This document shows positions 8,076-18,294 of a stretch of 64,000 nucleotides of DNA, one piece after another. Positions within the stretch are counted from its first letter, which is position 1. Every line of letters begins with the position of its first letter. Below the pieces are notes generated by a model. It was not told the DNA's origin. It searched no databases and was given only the letters and a program-made list of their open reading frames with translations. Where the stretch lies: positions 1 through 64,000 of the forward strand of contig CAZDQF010000011.1 of assembly GCA_964507445.1 (NCBI GenBank), read 5' to 3'. A program made the position numbers and the translations under genes. Origin of the DNA: GCA-2683135 sp964507445 (GTDB lineage Bacteria; Planctomycetota; GCA-002687715).

Positions 8076-9617
8076 TCACTGGGCCGTGGGGATCCCATCC
8101 AGGCGAGGGTCCTGCGCCGGGCCCCCAGCGGGGACCTTGACCGATGGGACCAGGGCGGGGGGACCGGCGTCGACCGTGACGCGCAGGTCATAGGAACCCT
8201 CGGGGACACCGTCGATCCGGAACCGCCCGCTCGGGTCCGTCTCGCAGGAGAGGACGACGGCTCCGGGGTCCGCGGCGTTGTGGTCGGTGATGGTGACCGT
8301 GACGGGCTTGTCGGCAGGCGGGTTCAGGACCCGGCCAGCGATGGCGCCCGTGGGTCGCATGCGGAGGACCACCTCCGATTCCCTGATGGGGTCGACGCGC
8401 CGTAGAGCTCCGAGGTTCCCCTGGAACGCGCTGAGCGCTACCGGGAGTGAGTAGGGAGGACACCGCAGCTCGAACGCACCCTCGTCGTCACAGCGCCCGC
8501 CTGATTCGATCCGACCTTGTCGGCCCCAGGGCCGGACGGTCACGACCGCTCCGGCGCAGGGCTCGCCGGCTTCGTTGATCACCCGGCCGGTCAGGAACGG
8601 GGGGAATGGCCGCACCCTGAGGTCGTCCGGATGCCAGCCGTCGCCGTTGTCCAGTTTGGGGCGTCGGAGCACGACGCCTTGTCCGCTTGAACTCTCCGTG
8701 ATGATGACGGTCAGGTCCGCGCCGGCGGCCAGGTCGAAGCTGAGACGTCCCCCGGGTGTGGTCCTGCGGATGCGGGCCGGGCGGGGCCCTCCCGAGTCCG
8801 TGACCCGGATCTTGAGCTGACGTGATGGCAGTGCTTGGCCTCGTGCATCGAGGACCGTGGCGTCAAAGCGGGACATGGTGGGTCCCAAGGGGACCTCCAC
8901 ATGGAGTCGGCCAACAGGGACCTCCGCCCGGACCACCTCGTGTCCGTCGATGCGCGCCTCGATGGGAAGCGGGGTCTCTGAGGTGATCCGTGGGATCGTC
9001 GCCATGCCGTTCATCAAGGGCCACGGCGACACCGATGACGCGGTCAGTTCGGGGGCGTTCATGCGGACCTCGCCGCGCTTGATGATCGGTGTGCCGTCCG
9101 GTGCCTTCACGCGGACGATGAGGGGGCGACACCGAGGCAGCTCAACCTGGACCGCGGACTGGCCGCCGTCCGGCTTGGGCACCGGGCGGCGCTGAGGAGC
9201 GGAGCCAGGTACGAAGACCACCACCTCGGCGGATTCCGCGAACATGTCCCTGGCAAATCGCTCGGGCACAGGGAGATGGATGTGCCCGGCCGGTGCGGAC
9301 GTGAAGCCACGAGACACCACACGTCTGCCGTTCACGACGAGGGCCACCTGAGCGTTGACGATGGGGGCGAACTCGGGGTCGTGGGTCCGGACGCGGACGA
9401 AGATCCTGACCGGGTCGTCGCGCCAGGGGGCGTCAGCCTCATACGCGCCTTGCTGGATCTCGGTGACGAGGGACCAACCGCCCCGGAGGTGCGGACGCTC
9501 CCCGACGTTCACGGCAAGAAAGGTGCCTACCGCCGAGACCACGACGGCGAAGGTCACCGCTCCCAGCCAGGGGCGGCGTTCCCAGAACGAACGGGGCGTG
9601 GAGGATGTTGATTCCAT
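8076..9617 (-). CDS. Membrane-anchored protein with carboxypeptidase-regulatory-like beta-sandwich domains
   Basis: A 513-residue protein with one N-terminal transmembrane segment (about residues 17-37, LGAVTFAVVVSAVGTFLAV) preceded by a basic cytoplasmic tail, so the bulk is outside the membrane. The rest is built of beta-sandwich units of the carboxypeptidase-regulatory/CnaB type. Signature pieces are GRVINEAGEPCAGAVVTV, GAIAGRVLNPPADKPVTVTI and SGRFRIDGVPEGSYDLRV. These domains mediate structural or protein-protein roles, and no catalytic residues are seen. It is convergent with the preceding gene across a terminator and otherwise stands alone. Specific function unknown. Confidence 0.82.
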   Translation of the reverse strand: MESTSSTPRSFWERRPWLGAVTFAVVVSAVGTFLAVNVGERPHLRGGWSLVTEIQQGAYEADAPWRDDPVRIFVRVRTHDPEFAPIVNAQVALVVNGRRVVSRGFTSAPAGHIHLPVPERFARDMFAESAEVVVFVPGSAPQRRPVPKPDGGQSAVQVELPRCRPLIVRVKAPDGTPIIKRGEVRMNAPELTASSVSPWPLMNGMATIPRITSETPLPIEARIDGHEVVRAEVPVGRLHVEVPLGPTMSRFDATVLDARGQALPSRQLKIRVTDSGGPRPARIRRTTPGGRLSFDLAAGADLTVIITESSSGQGVVLRRPKLDNGDGWHPDDLRVRPFPPFLTGRVINEAGEPCAGAVVTVRPWGRQGRIESGGRCDDEGAFELRCPPYSLPVALSAFQGNLGALRRVDPIRESEVVLRMRPTGAIAGRVLNPPADKPVTVTITDHNAADPGAVVLSCETDPSGRFRIDGVPEGSYDLRVTVDAGPPALVPSVKVPAGGPAQDPRLDGIPTAQ

Positions 9618-9902
9618 GGTCGCAGCGATTCGCGTGCGTCGTCAGCAGGATGGTAACAACCGCCGGTGCTGGTGACGTAGCCGCCAAGAGACCTACCGGG
9701 GGGGGGAGGGTTCTTGCGGCGAGGATCTGGCTAATCCTTTTGCTCGTAAGCGGTTCGGGACACCCCCCCATGACCCCGTAGGTGCGGGGTGTGGCGGGTT
9801 AAGGGGGTGGGACTTACGATGGCTAGCCATGCCCTCGTCCCCGGCGCTGTCACGTAGCTTTGTCCGGTGTCGGGCCCCCCTCTACCTCATAGGAGTTCAT
9901 CC
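9618..9902. promoter_or_regulatory. Divergent intergenic region with a 12 bp palindrome
   Basis: The region separates two divergent starts. It contains ATGGCTAGCCAT (9819-9830), a perfect palindrome 72 bases upstream of the downstream ATG and a possible operator. It also contains a short hairpin, ACCCCG-TAGGTG-CGGGGT. A site TAGGAG, 7 bases before the ATG at 9903, is a good ribosome-binding site. No convincing sigma-70 promoter is visible. Confidence 0.35.
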
Positions 9903-11774
9903 ATGTCGAGAAGTCTACTGGCACTGATCGCGTTGGCAGCCCTTCCGGGCCTCGCGTTCGGACAAGCGTGGAGTGACGACTTCGAGTCTTATGCTGCCGG
10001 TTACCTCTGCTACCAGGACCCATCCCTCGTTCCTGGAGCTCCGTGCGCACCCGGCAGCATCGGCAACTCTGGCGGTTGGGATGGTTGGTTCAACAACCCG
10101 TTGGAAGCTGGCCAAGTTGTCAACGCGCCCGGCATGGGTTCGAACGGCTCCAACCAGTACTTCGACATCTCTCCGGGCATCGGTTCCCAGGATGCGGTGC
10201 AGCCCTTCAAGCCGAACGTGCTGACGGCTGCTGGTGCGGCCTCCGGCGCGCTTTACACCAGCTACCCGACCGCTGGTGGGTGGGTCATCTCGGCCGACTT
10301 CCAGGTCCCCGCTGGCGGTTCCGCCCTCGGCACCTCGTACTTCATCGTCAACAACGACTACGACAACGCCGGCACCGCGACTTCGTGGTCCGCCCAGTTC
10401 TCGATCGCCGCTGACGCTGCGGCACCTGGCCAGATCACCGTTACGGATGACCTCGGCGCTGGCGCCTCCGTCGCGGGTCTGAGTGAAGGTGTGTGGTATC
10501 GGATCACCATGACCATCTGCCTCGACGCCAACACTTGCGATAACGCCCTCGCCGACGCCGGTCCTGACGGCATCCTCGGCACCGGTGACGATGTGGTGAC
10601 CCCGATCTCGTCGCGCACCTACGCGTCGGCCGGCCCCACTGAGATCGCCTGCCTCGACCTCTACTCCGCGGGCGGTTCGCTGTGGTACGACAACTGCTCC
10701 CTGACCCCGTACGGTGACTGGGAGACCAACAGCCCCGAGTCGGCTCTCGACATCGACGGTGCCATCGGTAGCTCCTGCCAGCAGGCGGTCAGCTCCGCGT
10801 GCGTCGGCGGCGCCATGACGCTGAACTCGACGGCCACGGCGGCGTCTCCGTTCGACATCGCGGTGACCTTCAGCGTTGCGGTTCCCAACGCCCTCGCCAC
10901 CGGCGGCGGGCAGATCGTCAACGTGAACACCGGCGATCCCAGCCTGTTCAACTTCAACGGACCTCCGCCCAGCTTCGCCGGGCTCCTCAACCTGCAGCCG
11001 CACCCCGGCACGTTCACCTTCCCGGTGCCCACTGCGGCTCCGCTGGTGGCCTCGGGCCAGCAGCTCGCCGTCGACGTGGCCCATCCGGACGGCTTCCAGT
11101 TGTCCCAGGCGGTGGAAGCCAACGTCACCAGCGGTGGCGGCGGTACTCCCCAGACCCTGGCGCTGCCGGATGATGGCAACGTCAACGTCCTGCTGACCGC
11201 AACCCACCCGTGCCCGACGAGCATCTCGTTCTACGGCACGACCTACACCGATCTGTACGTCAACTCCAACGGTGACGTCAGCTTCACCGCCGGCCACGGC
11301 GACTTCAGCGCCACCAGCGGCGAATGGCAGACCCAGTTCCCGCGTATGGGTTTCCAGTCGGACCTGGAGCCGAACAACTTCGGCACCATCAGCATCACCA
11401 ACAACGGCCCGACCGGCATCGGTGACTGGGTTGTCGTCTCCTACTCGAACATCACCGAATGGGGCACCGGCGGCACCGGCGTCACCTCCTACGACGTCGT
11501 GTTCCACGGCCCCAATGGCCACGAGATCGGCAACTTCACCACCGACGGCACCTGGGGCGCTTCGGCGACCGTCATGGGTATCTCCAACGGTTCCCTCGGC
11601 ACCCACCCGGCCCTCGTCAGCTTCGACCTGCTGAACGGCGCTGGGCTTCAGGCCAACGCCCTCGCCAGTGACAGCGTCATCGACGAGAACATCGGCGGCA
11701 TGATCATCAACACCACCGGTTTCACCTCGATCCAGTTCCCGCTGTTCGACGGCTCCGGTTACCTGGTGCAGTAA
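9903..11774 (+). CDS. Secreted beta-rich protein with C-terminal module shared with the window's metalloprotease
   Basis: A 623-residue protein with signal peptide MSRSLLALIALAALPGLAFG cleaved before QAWSDDFE. The start at 9903 has a TAGGAG site 7 bases upstream, whereas the longer in-frame start at 9867 would precede the signal. Residues 20-270 resemble a concanavalin-like/LamG-type sandwich (DDFESYAAG near the N-terminus, EIACLDLYSAGGSLWYDN). From about residue 274 to the end it aligns with the C-terminal half of the metalloprotease at 33117-35210: TNxPES, GGQIxNV, GSGQQ/ASGQQ, FYGTxYTxxxVxSNG. That implies a shared surface or sorting module. Substrate unknown. An intrinsic terminator follows. 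Confidence 0.88.
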   Translation: MSRSLLALIALAALPGLAFGQAWSDDFESYAAGYLCYQDPSLVPGAPCAPGSIGNSGGWDGWFNNPLEAGQVVNAPGMGSNGSNQYFDISPGIGSQDAVQPFKPNVLTAAGAASGALYTSYPTAGGWVISADFQVPAGGSALGTSYFIVNNDYDNAGTATSWSAQFSIAADAAAPGQITVTDDLGAGASVAGLSEGVWYRITMTICLDANTCDNALADAGPDGILGTGDDVVTPISSRTYASAGPTEIACLDLYSAGGSLWYDNCSLTPYGDWETNSPESALDIDGAIGSSCQQAVSSACVGGAMTLNSTATAASPFDIAVTFSVAVPNALATGGGQIVNVNTGDPSLFNFNGPPPSFAGLLNLQPHPGTFTFPVPTAAPLVASGQQLAVDVAHPDGFQLSQAVEANVTSGGGGTPQTLALPDDGNVNVLLTATHPCPTSISFYGTTYTDLYVNSNGDVSFTAGHGDFSATSGEWQTQFPRMGFQSDLEPNNFGTISITNNGPTGIGDWVVVSYSNITEWGTGGTGVTSYDVVFHGPNGHEIGNFTTDGTWGASATVMGISNGSLGTHPALVSFDLLNGAGLQANALASDSVIDENIGGMIINTTGFTSIQFPLFDGSGYLVQ

Positions 11775-11824
11775 GCGCTGCCCACCGGCGTGTGCGCTCT
11801 TGAAGCGCGCACGTTCGAGACGGA

Positions 11825-11857
11825 CGAGGTCGGCCTTCGTGGTCGGCCTCGTTTTCT
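11825..11857 (+). terminator. Intrinsic terminator after the secreted beta-rich protein gene
   Basis: An 11 bp stem (11825-11835 with 11841-11851, two G-T pairs) with loop TTCGT is followed by TTTTCTT. It is 50 bases after the stop codon and just before the convergent sulfatase gene end. Confidence 0.9.
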
Positions 11858-11879
11858 TGTGGGCTCAGAGGTACAGCCT

Positions 11880-13268
11880 TCAGCGAGGTGATCGCGGGAT
11901 CAGCGGTGCCGGGTCCTCCATGATCGCCGCCGGCCTCTGGCCGCGGCCTCTCCGGCCGCGATCTCCGAGCTCCTCGCGGGCACCGGCAGCCACGTTCTTC
12001 AGGCGCGCCACCACTTCCGGGTTGGCCGCTGCCACGTCCGTCTGCTCGCCTGGGTCCTCGCGGAGGTCGAACAGCCGGTCCGGCAACTCCCTGTCGCGAT
12101 CCTTGCGCGCGAGGTGGAGCTTCCACCGATGGTCCCGAACTGCCTGAAGCTGGTCCTTGAAGTAGTAGAAGAAGGTGTCGCGGGCCTCGCCGGGATCGGG
12201 GGAGCCGGTCAGGAGAGAGGAGATGTCGACACCGTCGATGATGCGATCGGCTGGCGGCGCCCCCCCTGCGAACCGGGCAAAGGTGGGCAGCAGGTCAAGG
12301 GTGGACGAGAGGGCGTCGCAGGTCGCCCCGGCCGGGACGGATCCGGGCCAGCGGACGACGCAGGGCACGCGCATGCCCCCTTCCCACGTGGACCCTTTGT
12401 GTCCTCTCAGGGGGCCGTTACTCCCTCCCGGACGTGACGCGGCGCCGTTGTCCGAGGTGAACATCACGATGGTGTCCTTGGCGATACCCAGCTCCGTCAG
12501 GGCCTGGAGGATGCGCCCCGTGGACCAATCGATCTCTTCCACCGTGTCCCCGAACCGGCCGTTAGCGGACTTGCCCTTGAACCCATCGCTGGCGAACAAC
12601 GGTAGGTGCGGGAAGGTGTGGGGCAGATAGAGGAAGAAGGGACGACTCTTGTTCTCGGTGATGAAGCGGATGGCCTCCTTGGTGTACAGGCCCGTGAGCT
12701 GCGGTTGGCTGACCGGGGCTTCGATGACCTGCTCTCCGCGCATGAGCGGGAGCGGTGGGTTCCTCTTGCGTTGCCGCGCGCCCATGTCGTTCGAGTAGGG
12801 GATCCCGAAGTAGCGCTGAAATCCCTGGCGTGTGGGGAGGAAGGGCGGTTGGTCTCCCAGGTGCCACTTCCCAATGCAGGCGGTGGCGTATCCGCGCTCT
12901 CCAAGGACCTCGGCGACGGTGACCTCGGATGGGTTCAGCCCCTTGCGGGCGACCGGGAACAGGACCCACTCGCCCGAGGCGCTCTGGTGCATGTTCACCC
13001 GTCGCGGGTAGCAGCCTGTCATCAGGGAAGAACGAGACGGTGTGCAGACACCGCTGGTGGAGTAGAAGCTGGTGAGCTTCATCCCGTCCCGGGCCAGGCT
13101 GTCGATGTGCGGTGTCCGGTGCTTGGTTGACCCGAAACACCCGATGTCTCCGTACCCCAGGTCGTCGCAGAAGAGCAGGATGATATTCGGCGGTCGCTCC
13201 GCTTCCTGTGAAGGGAGGGGGATGGCGATGGCGAAGAGGGAGACGAGGATCGCGTTCGTGCAGGGCAT
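11880..13268 (-). CDS. Exported arylsulfatase-type sulfatase
   Basis: A 462-residue type I sulfatase. After a short signal peptide (IPLPSQ), the metal site begins with NIILLFCDDLGYGD (Asp35, Asp36). The active-site signature C-T-P-S-R (Cys75-Arg79 in GVCTPSRSSLMTG) shows that Cys75 should be converted to formylglycine by FGE or anSME. Further family segments are GKWHLGDQPPF, FTSDNGAASRPGG and LRGHKGSTWEGGMRVP. It hydrolyses sulfate esters, probably on a sulfated polysaccharide, as expected for planctomycetes. GGAG lies 6 bases before the ATG. Acetoacetate-CoA ligase is 51 bp upstream on the same strand, but a strong hairpin separates them. No maturase gene is in the window. Confidence 0.95.
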   Translation of the reverse strand: MPCTNAILVSLFAIAIPLPSQEAERPPNIILLFCDDLGYGDIGCFGSTKHRTPHIDSLARDGMKLTSFYSTSGVCTPSRSSLMTGCYPRRVNMHQSASGEWVLFPVARKGLNPSEVTVAEVLGERGYATACIGKWHLGDQPPFLPTRQGFQRYFGIPYSNDMGARQRKRNPPLPLMRGEQVIEAPVSQPQLTGLYTKEAIRFITENKSRPFFLYLPHTFPHLPLFASDGFKGKSANGRFGDTVEEIDWSTGRILQALTELGIAKDTIVMFTSDNGAASRPGGSNGPLRGHKGSTWEGGMRVPCVVRWPGSVPAGATCDALSSTLDLLPTFARFAGGAPPADRIIDGVDISSLLTGSPDPGEARDTFFYYFKDQLQAVRDHRWKLHLARKDRDRELPDRLFDLREDPGEQTDVAAANPEVVARLKNVAAGAREELGDRGRRGRGQRPAAIMEDPAPLIPRSPR

Positions 13269-13284
13269 GGTGATCTCCAGGGCG

Positions 13285-13313
13285 CCGCGGGGTCGGCTTC
13301 TCCGGCCCCGCGG
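13285..13313 (-). terminator. GC-rich hairpin between acetoacetate-CoA ligase and sulfatase genes
   Basis: Arms 13285-13296 and 13302-13313 pair over 12 bp (one G-T) around a 5-base loop. It starts just after the ligase stop and ends 16 bases before the sulfatase start. No T-tract follows on the minus strand, so it may be a processing or attenuation structure rather than a full intrinsic terminator. Confidence 0.45.
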
Positions 13314-13319
13314 TGATCG

Positions 13320-15266
<1,947 letters not shown>

Positions 15267-15303
15267 GGTCGGAGAAATCGTAAATGATCTGGCAAAGGCG
15301 TCT

Positions 15304-15333
15304 TTAACCCGCCCCTGGTGCGTGTTGTACACT
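15304..15333 (+). promoter_or_regulatory. Candidate sigma-70-like promoter for the secreted protein gene at 15393
   Basis: TTAACC (15304-15309) and TACACT (15328-15333) are separated by 18 bases, each with four matches to consensus, 60 bases before the start codon. The match is moderate and the call is tentative. Confidence 0.3.
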
Positions 15334-15392
15334 AACGGAGTCTCTCTCCCGCCGAACGAACCCAGCCCCCACCCGAGCCGAAGAACGCAGAC

Positions 15393-16058
15393 ATGAAGAA
15401 GCTCTCACTCGTGGCCCTCGTCGTGGTTTGCTCTCCTGTGCTCAACGCCCAGAACCCGACTCCCACTGCGGTTATCAACCCGGGATTCCTCCAGCAGACC
15501 CAGCTCAACACTCTGGAGTCGTGCCTCATCGTCTTCAACGCGTCGGTGCAGGCTCCCGGAATGGACGTGGCGCCGTTCCCGGGCATCATGTCCTTGTTCA
15601 GCCCGTCCAAGACCTTCGCCTACACCTGCGATTCCACCGTCACCGGAGCCGCTCCGGGCGTCCTCAGTTATCCGGCGACCACCCTGGAAGGCGGAGCCAA
15701 CCAACCCTTCGCTATCGGTCTGGGCATCGTGTCCGGATCCTTGCCTTGTGGTGGCACCACGGGCATCGCCTGCATGAGTAACGGCAGTCTGTTCGCCAAC
15801 CAGGTGACCCCCTACGGCCGTTATCACCTGACTTCGAACCCGGTGATCCTGTTTGACGGGATCACTCCGGGGCACCCCAATCCGGGGGTCCTCAACGGAT
15901 TCGGCCAGTTCTCGTTGAACGGGATGCTGAATGTCGACACCGCCGCCAACGGCGGCGTGGAGAGCCGCTTCGCCGTTCAGGCCATCGTGGTGGACCCGGG
16001 CGCTCCCGCGGGCCTCACGTTGAGCGCCTGTCTCAACGTGGACCAGTGGGTGCAATAG
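15393..16058 (+). CDS. Small secreted protein of unknown function
   Basis: A 221-residue protein with a clear signal peptide (MKKLSLVALVVVCSPVLNAQ, cleavage before NPTP). The mature part is Gly/Ser/Thr-rich and beta-predicted, with a few cysteines. It ends in RFAVQAIVVDPGAPAGLTL, which resembles the C-terminal strand motif of the secreted proteins at 25481 (VHFQAAVLDPNAPTGVS) and 47027 (VQGAVIDTAGN). It therefore probably belongs to the lineage's secreted module family. No enzymatic motif is seen. It is preceded by a candidate promoter and followed by a hairpin next to the epimerase gene. Confidence 0.85.
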   Translation: MKKLSLVALVVVCSPVLNAQNPTPTAVINPGFLQQTQLNTLESCLIVFNASVQAPGMDVAPFPGIMSLFSPSKTFAYTCDSTVTGAAPGVLSYPATTLEGGANQPFAIGLGIVSGSLPCGGTTGIACMSNGSLFANQVTPYGRYHLTSNPVILFDGITPGHPNPGVLNGFGQFSLNGMLNVDTAANGGVESRFAVQAIVVDPGAPAGLTLSACLNVDQWVQ

Positions 16059-16092
16059 GGTCGGCCCGCCGGGCCCCCGTCGTCCTCATGCC

Positions 16093-16112
16093 CCGAAGGG
16101 GTTACCCTTCGG
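16093..16112 (+). promoter_or_regulatory. Perfect hairpin overlapping the translation initiation region of the epimerase gene
   Basis: CCGAAGGG (16093-16100) pairs with CCCTTCGG (16105-16112) around loop GTTA, ending 3 bases before the GTG start. The only purine-rich ribosome-site candidate, AAGGGG, lies within it. It could terminate the previous gene or restrain translation of the next. Confidence 0.45.
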
Positions 16113-16115
16113 CAC

Positions 16116-17312
16116 GTGAACCCTGAGCGGATCGAGCGACTGGCGGCCGTCTACCGCGACGGCCTCCTCAACGACGTGCTGCCGTTCTGGATTCGCCACG
16201 GCGTCGACCGGGAGCACGGTGGCTTCCTCTCCTGCCTCGACGCGGACGGCGCCGTGGTGGATACGGACAAGGCGATGTGGGTCCAGGGGAGATTCACCTG
16301 GCTGTTGGCGACCTTGTACTCAGAGGTGGAGCCGCGGGACGAGTGGCTTGAGTTAGCGACCCACGGCCTGGAGTTCATCCGCACCCACGGGTTCGACGAC
16401 GACGGACGCATGTGGTTCCACGTCACTCGGGAGGGGCGCCCGCTGCGCAAACGTCGCTACGTGTTCACCGAGTGCTTCGCTGCCATGGCCAACGCCGCGT
16501 ACGCCAGGGCCACCGGGGAGGAGCGGGCTGCCAGGGACGCGGTGGGGCTCCTGCAATCGGTGCGGCGTCACCTCTCCACCCCTGGCCTGATCCCACCCAA
16601 GACGGTCACCGACACCCGGCCCATGAAGGCCATCGGGCCCCCCATGATCCTCATGAACGTGGCCCAGGTGCTCCGCGCTGCCATCCAGTATCCGGGGGCG
16701 GATCAGCTGATCACGGAGTGTATGGCGGAGCTCGAGAGCGACTTCGTCAAGCCCGAAGAACGCGCGGTCATGGAGAACGTGGGCGTTGACGGCGCGCTGC
16801 TGGATCACTTTGACGGGCGGCTACTGAATCCCGGGCACGCCATCGAAGCGGCGTGGTTCATCCTCGAGGAAGCGCGGGTGCGCGATGGGGACCCACGCCT
16901 GACCTCTCTCGGCTGCGCCATGCTGGACTGGATGTGGGAGCGCGGGTGGGACCAGGAGCACGGCGGCGTCTTCTACTTCCGGGATCTCCATGGTCGCCCG
17001 GTGACGGAGTACTGGCACGACATGAAGTTCTGGTGGCCTCAGAACGAGACCATCATCGCCGCCTTGCTGGCGTACGAGTTGACCGGCGAGCGACGCTACG
17101 AGGAGATGCACCGGCAGGTCCACGACTGGGCCCACGACCGCTTCCCCGACCCGGTGCACGGGGAGTGGTACGGCTACCTCCATCGTGACGGTCGTGTGTC
17201 CGTGCCGTTGAAGGGCAACCTGTGGAAGGGTCCGTTCCATATCCCGCGCATGCAGTTGCTCTGCTGGCAGTCCCTGGAGCGCATGAGGGGCGCCGATTCC
17301 GGGAGGCCGTGA
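16116..17312 (+). CDS. N-acylglucosamine 2-epimerase (AGE) family protein
   Basis: A 398-residue cytosolic alpha/alpha-barrel protein of the AGE/cellobiose epimerase family. Evidence includes the N-terminus FWIRHGVDREHGGFLSCLD, MWVQGRFTWLLATLY, YVFTECFAAMANAAYARATG, the central NPGHAIEAAWFILEEA with the catalytic-type His, and DQEHGGVFYFRDLHGRP followed by KFWWPQNETIIAALLAYEL. It isomerises a sugar at C2, for example N-acylglucosamine/N-acylmannosamine or a disaccharide; specificity cannot be told. The GTG start lies directly after a perfect hairpin. The EEP-family gene begins inside or just after its stop codon, so the two are coupled. Confidence 0.93.
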   Translation: MNPERIERLAAVYRDGLLNDVLPFWIRHGVDREHGGFLSCLDADGAVVDTDKAMWVQGRFTWLLATLYSEVEPRDEWLELATHGLEFIRTHGFDDDGRMWFHVTREGRPLRKRRYVFTECFAAMANAAYARATGEERAARDAVGLLQSVRRHLSTPGLIPPKTVTDTRPMKAIGPPMILMNVAQVLRAAIQYPGADQLITECMAELESDFVKPEERAVMENVGVDGALLDHFDGRLLNPGHAIEAAWFILEEARVRDGDPRLTSLGCAMLDWMWERGWDQEHGGVFYFRDLHGRPVTEYWHDMKFWWPQNETIIAALLAYELTGERRYEEMHRQVHDWAHDRFPDPVHGEWYGYLHRDGRVSVPLKGNLWKGPFHIPRMQLLCWQSLERMRGADSGRP

Positions 17313-17314
17313 CC

Positions 17315-18292
17315 GTGTTCGTGGCTGAGGAATCGGGGCGGCGTCGGTCCTCGCTGGATGTCCCCATGGGGCTGTTCACCGTGGCGGGGGTGATCCTCTT
17401 GCTGCCGGGTTTGCTGGGCGCCGATCACTGGGCGATGGAACTGGCAGTGCACTGGCAGCTCTGGGTGGCCGGGTCCATGTTCGTACCGCTCCTTTGGTTC
17501 GGTCTTCGAGGTCGACGCCTCCCTCTTCTGGCGGCCACGTTGTCAGTGGCCTGGGGGTTCTCTGTCGCGTGGCCTTACTGGGGAGCGGCAGCGGTAGGTC
17601 CTGCGCAGCCTGGAGAGAGAGGCGCGCGGGAGCTGGTGGTGGTGACCGTGAACCTGCTGCAGGACCTGGGCGATCACGAGGTGGCGCTGCGGTGGGCCCT
17701 CGATCAGGACCCAGATGTGATCGCCATCCAGGAGGTCATGCCCGGAAGCGAAGAGAAGATCCGGCGCCTGCTGGCCCCTCGACTGCCCCATCAGGTGTTC
17801 GAACCCCGGCGAGGATCGTTCGGTATGGGGGTGGCCTCACGATGGCCTCTTCGGGACGTGGAGAAGATCCGTGTTGAGGGGGCGTCGCCGGTGCAATTCG
17901 CCGCAACGGTCTCCGTAGACGGGGACGACCTGCGCTTGTTCTGCGTCCACGTGGCGCCGCCGTTCAATGGCCGGTTTGCACGGTCGCAGCGTTCCAGCCT
18001 GGACGCCCTCGCCAGCCACGTGAAGCGGGCCGGATCTCCCGTGGTGATGGCCGGTGACTTCAACCTGACCCCGTGGTGCGCCACCTTCGGGTCCTTCGTG
18101 TCGCGGACCGGGCTCGCGGACCCGCGTCTCGGTCGCGGCGTGCTCCCCACCTGGGCGCCCTACTGGTGCCCGCTCCCGCTCCTGCCCATCGATCACGTCC
18201 TCCTCTCACCGGAGTGGCGGGTGGAAGAGCTGCGGACCGGGCCCGCCTTCGGATCTGATCACCGACCCCTGCTGGTGCGCCTGCGGCGCTGA
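17315..18292 (+). CDS. Membrane-anchored endonuclease/exonuclease/phosphatase (EEP) family protein
   Basis: About 325 residues with three hydrophobic N-terminal segments (VPMGLFTVAGVILLLPGLL, WQLWVAGSMFVPLLWFGL, LLAATLSVAWGFSVAW) followed by an EEP domain. Active-site elements are TVNLLQD, DVIAIQEV (catalytic Glu), AGDFNLTPW (Asp-x-Asn), LPIDHVLL and the terminal GSDHRPLLV. Such proteins cleave phosphodiesters in nucleic acids or lipids. With this membrane topology the domain may act at the membrane or outside. GTG at 17315 was preferred because GGGAGG (17301-17306) is 8 bases away, while the overlapping GTGA start at 17309 would have a spacing of only 2. A longer frame reaches back to 17222 inside the epimerase gene. 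Confidence 0.85.
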   Translation: MFVAEESGRRRSSLDVPMGLFTVAGVILLLPGLLGADHWAMELAVHWQLWVAGSMFVPLLWFGLRGRRLPLLAATLSVAWGFSVAWPYWGAAAVGPAQPGERGARELVVVTVNLLQDLGDHEVALRWALDQDPDVIAIQEVMPGSEEKIRRLLAPRLPHQVFEPRRGSFGMGVASRWPLRDVEKIRVEGASPVQFAATVSVDGDDLRLFCVHVAPPFNGRFARSQRSSLDALASHVKRAGSPVVMAGDFNLTPWCATFGSFVSRTGLADPRLGRGVLPTWAPYWCPLPLLPIDHVLLSPEWRVEELRTGPAFGSDHRPLLVRLRR

Positions 18293-18294
18293 GA

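Noticed and set aside
9915..11606. 563-residue minus-strand frame opposite the secreted beta-rich protein
   Set aside because: The plus-strand gene has a signal peptide, a ribosome site and a terminator. The minus frame is Gly/Val/Arg antisense noise.
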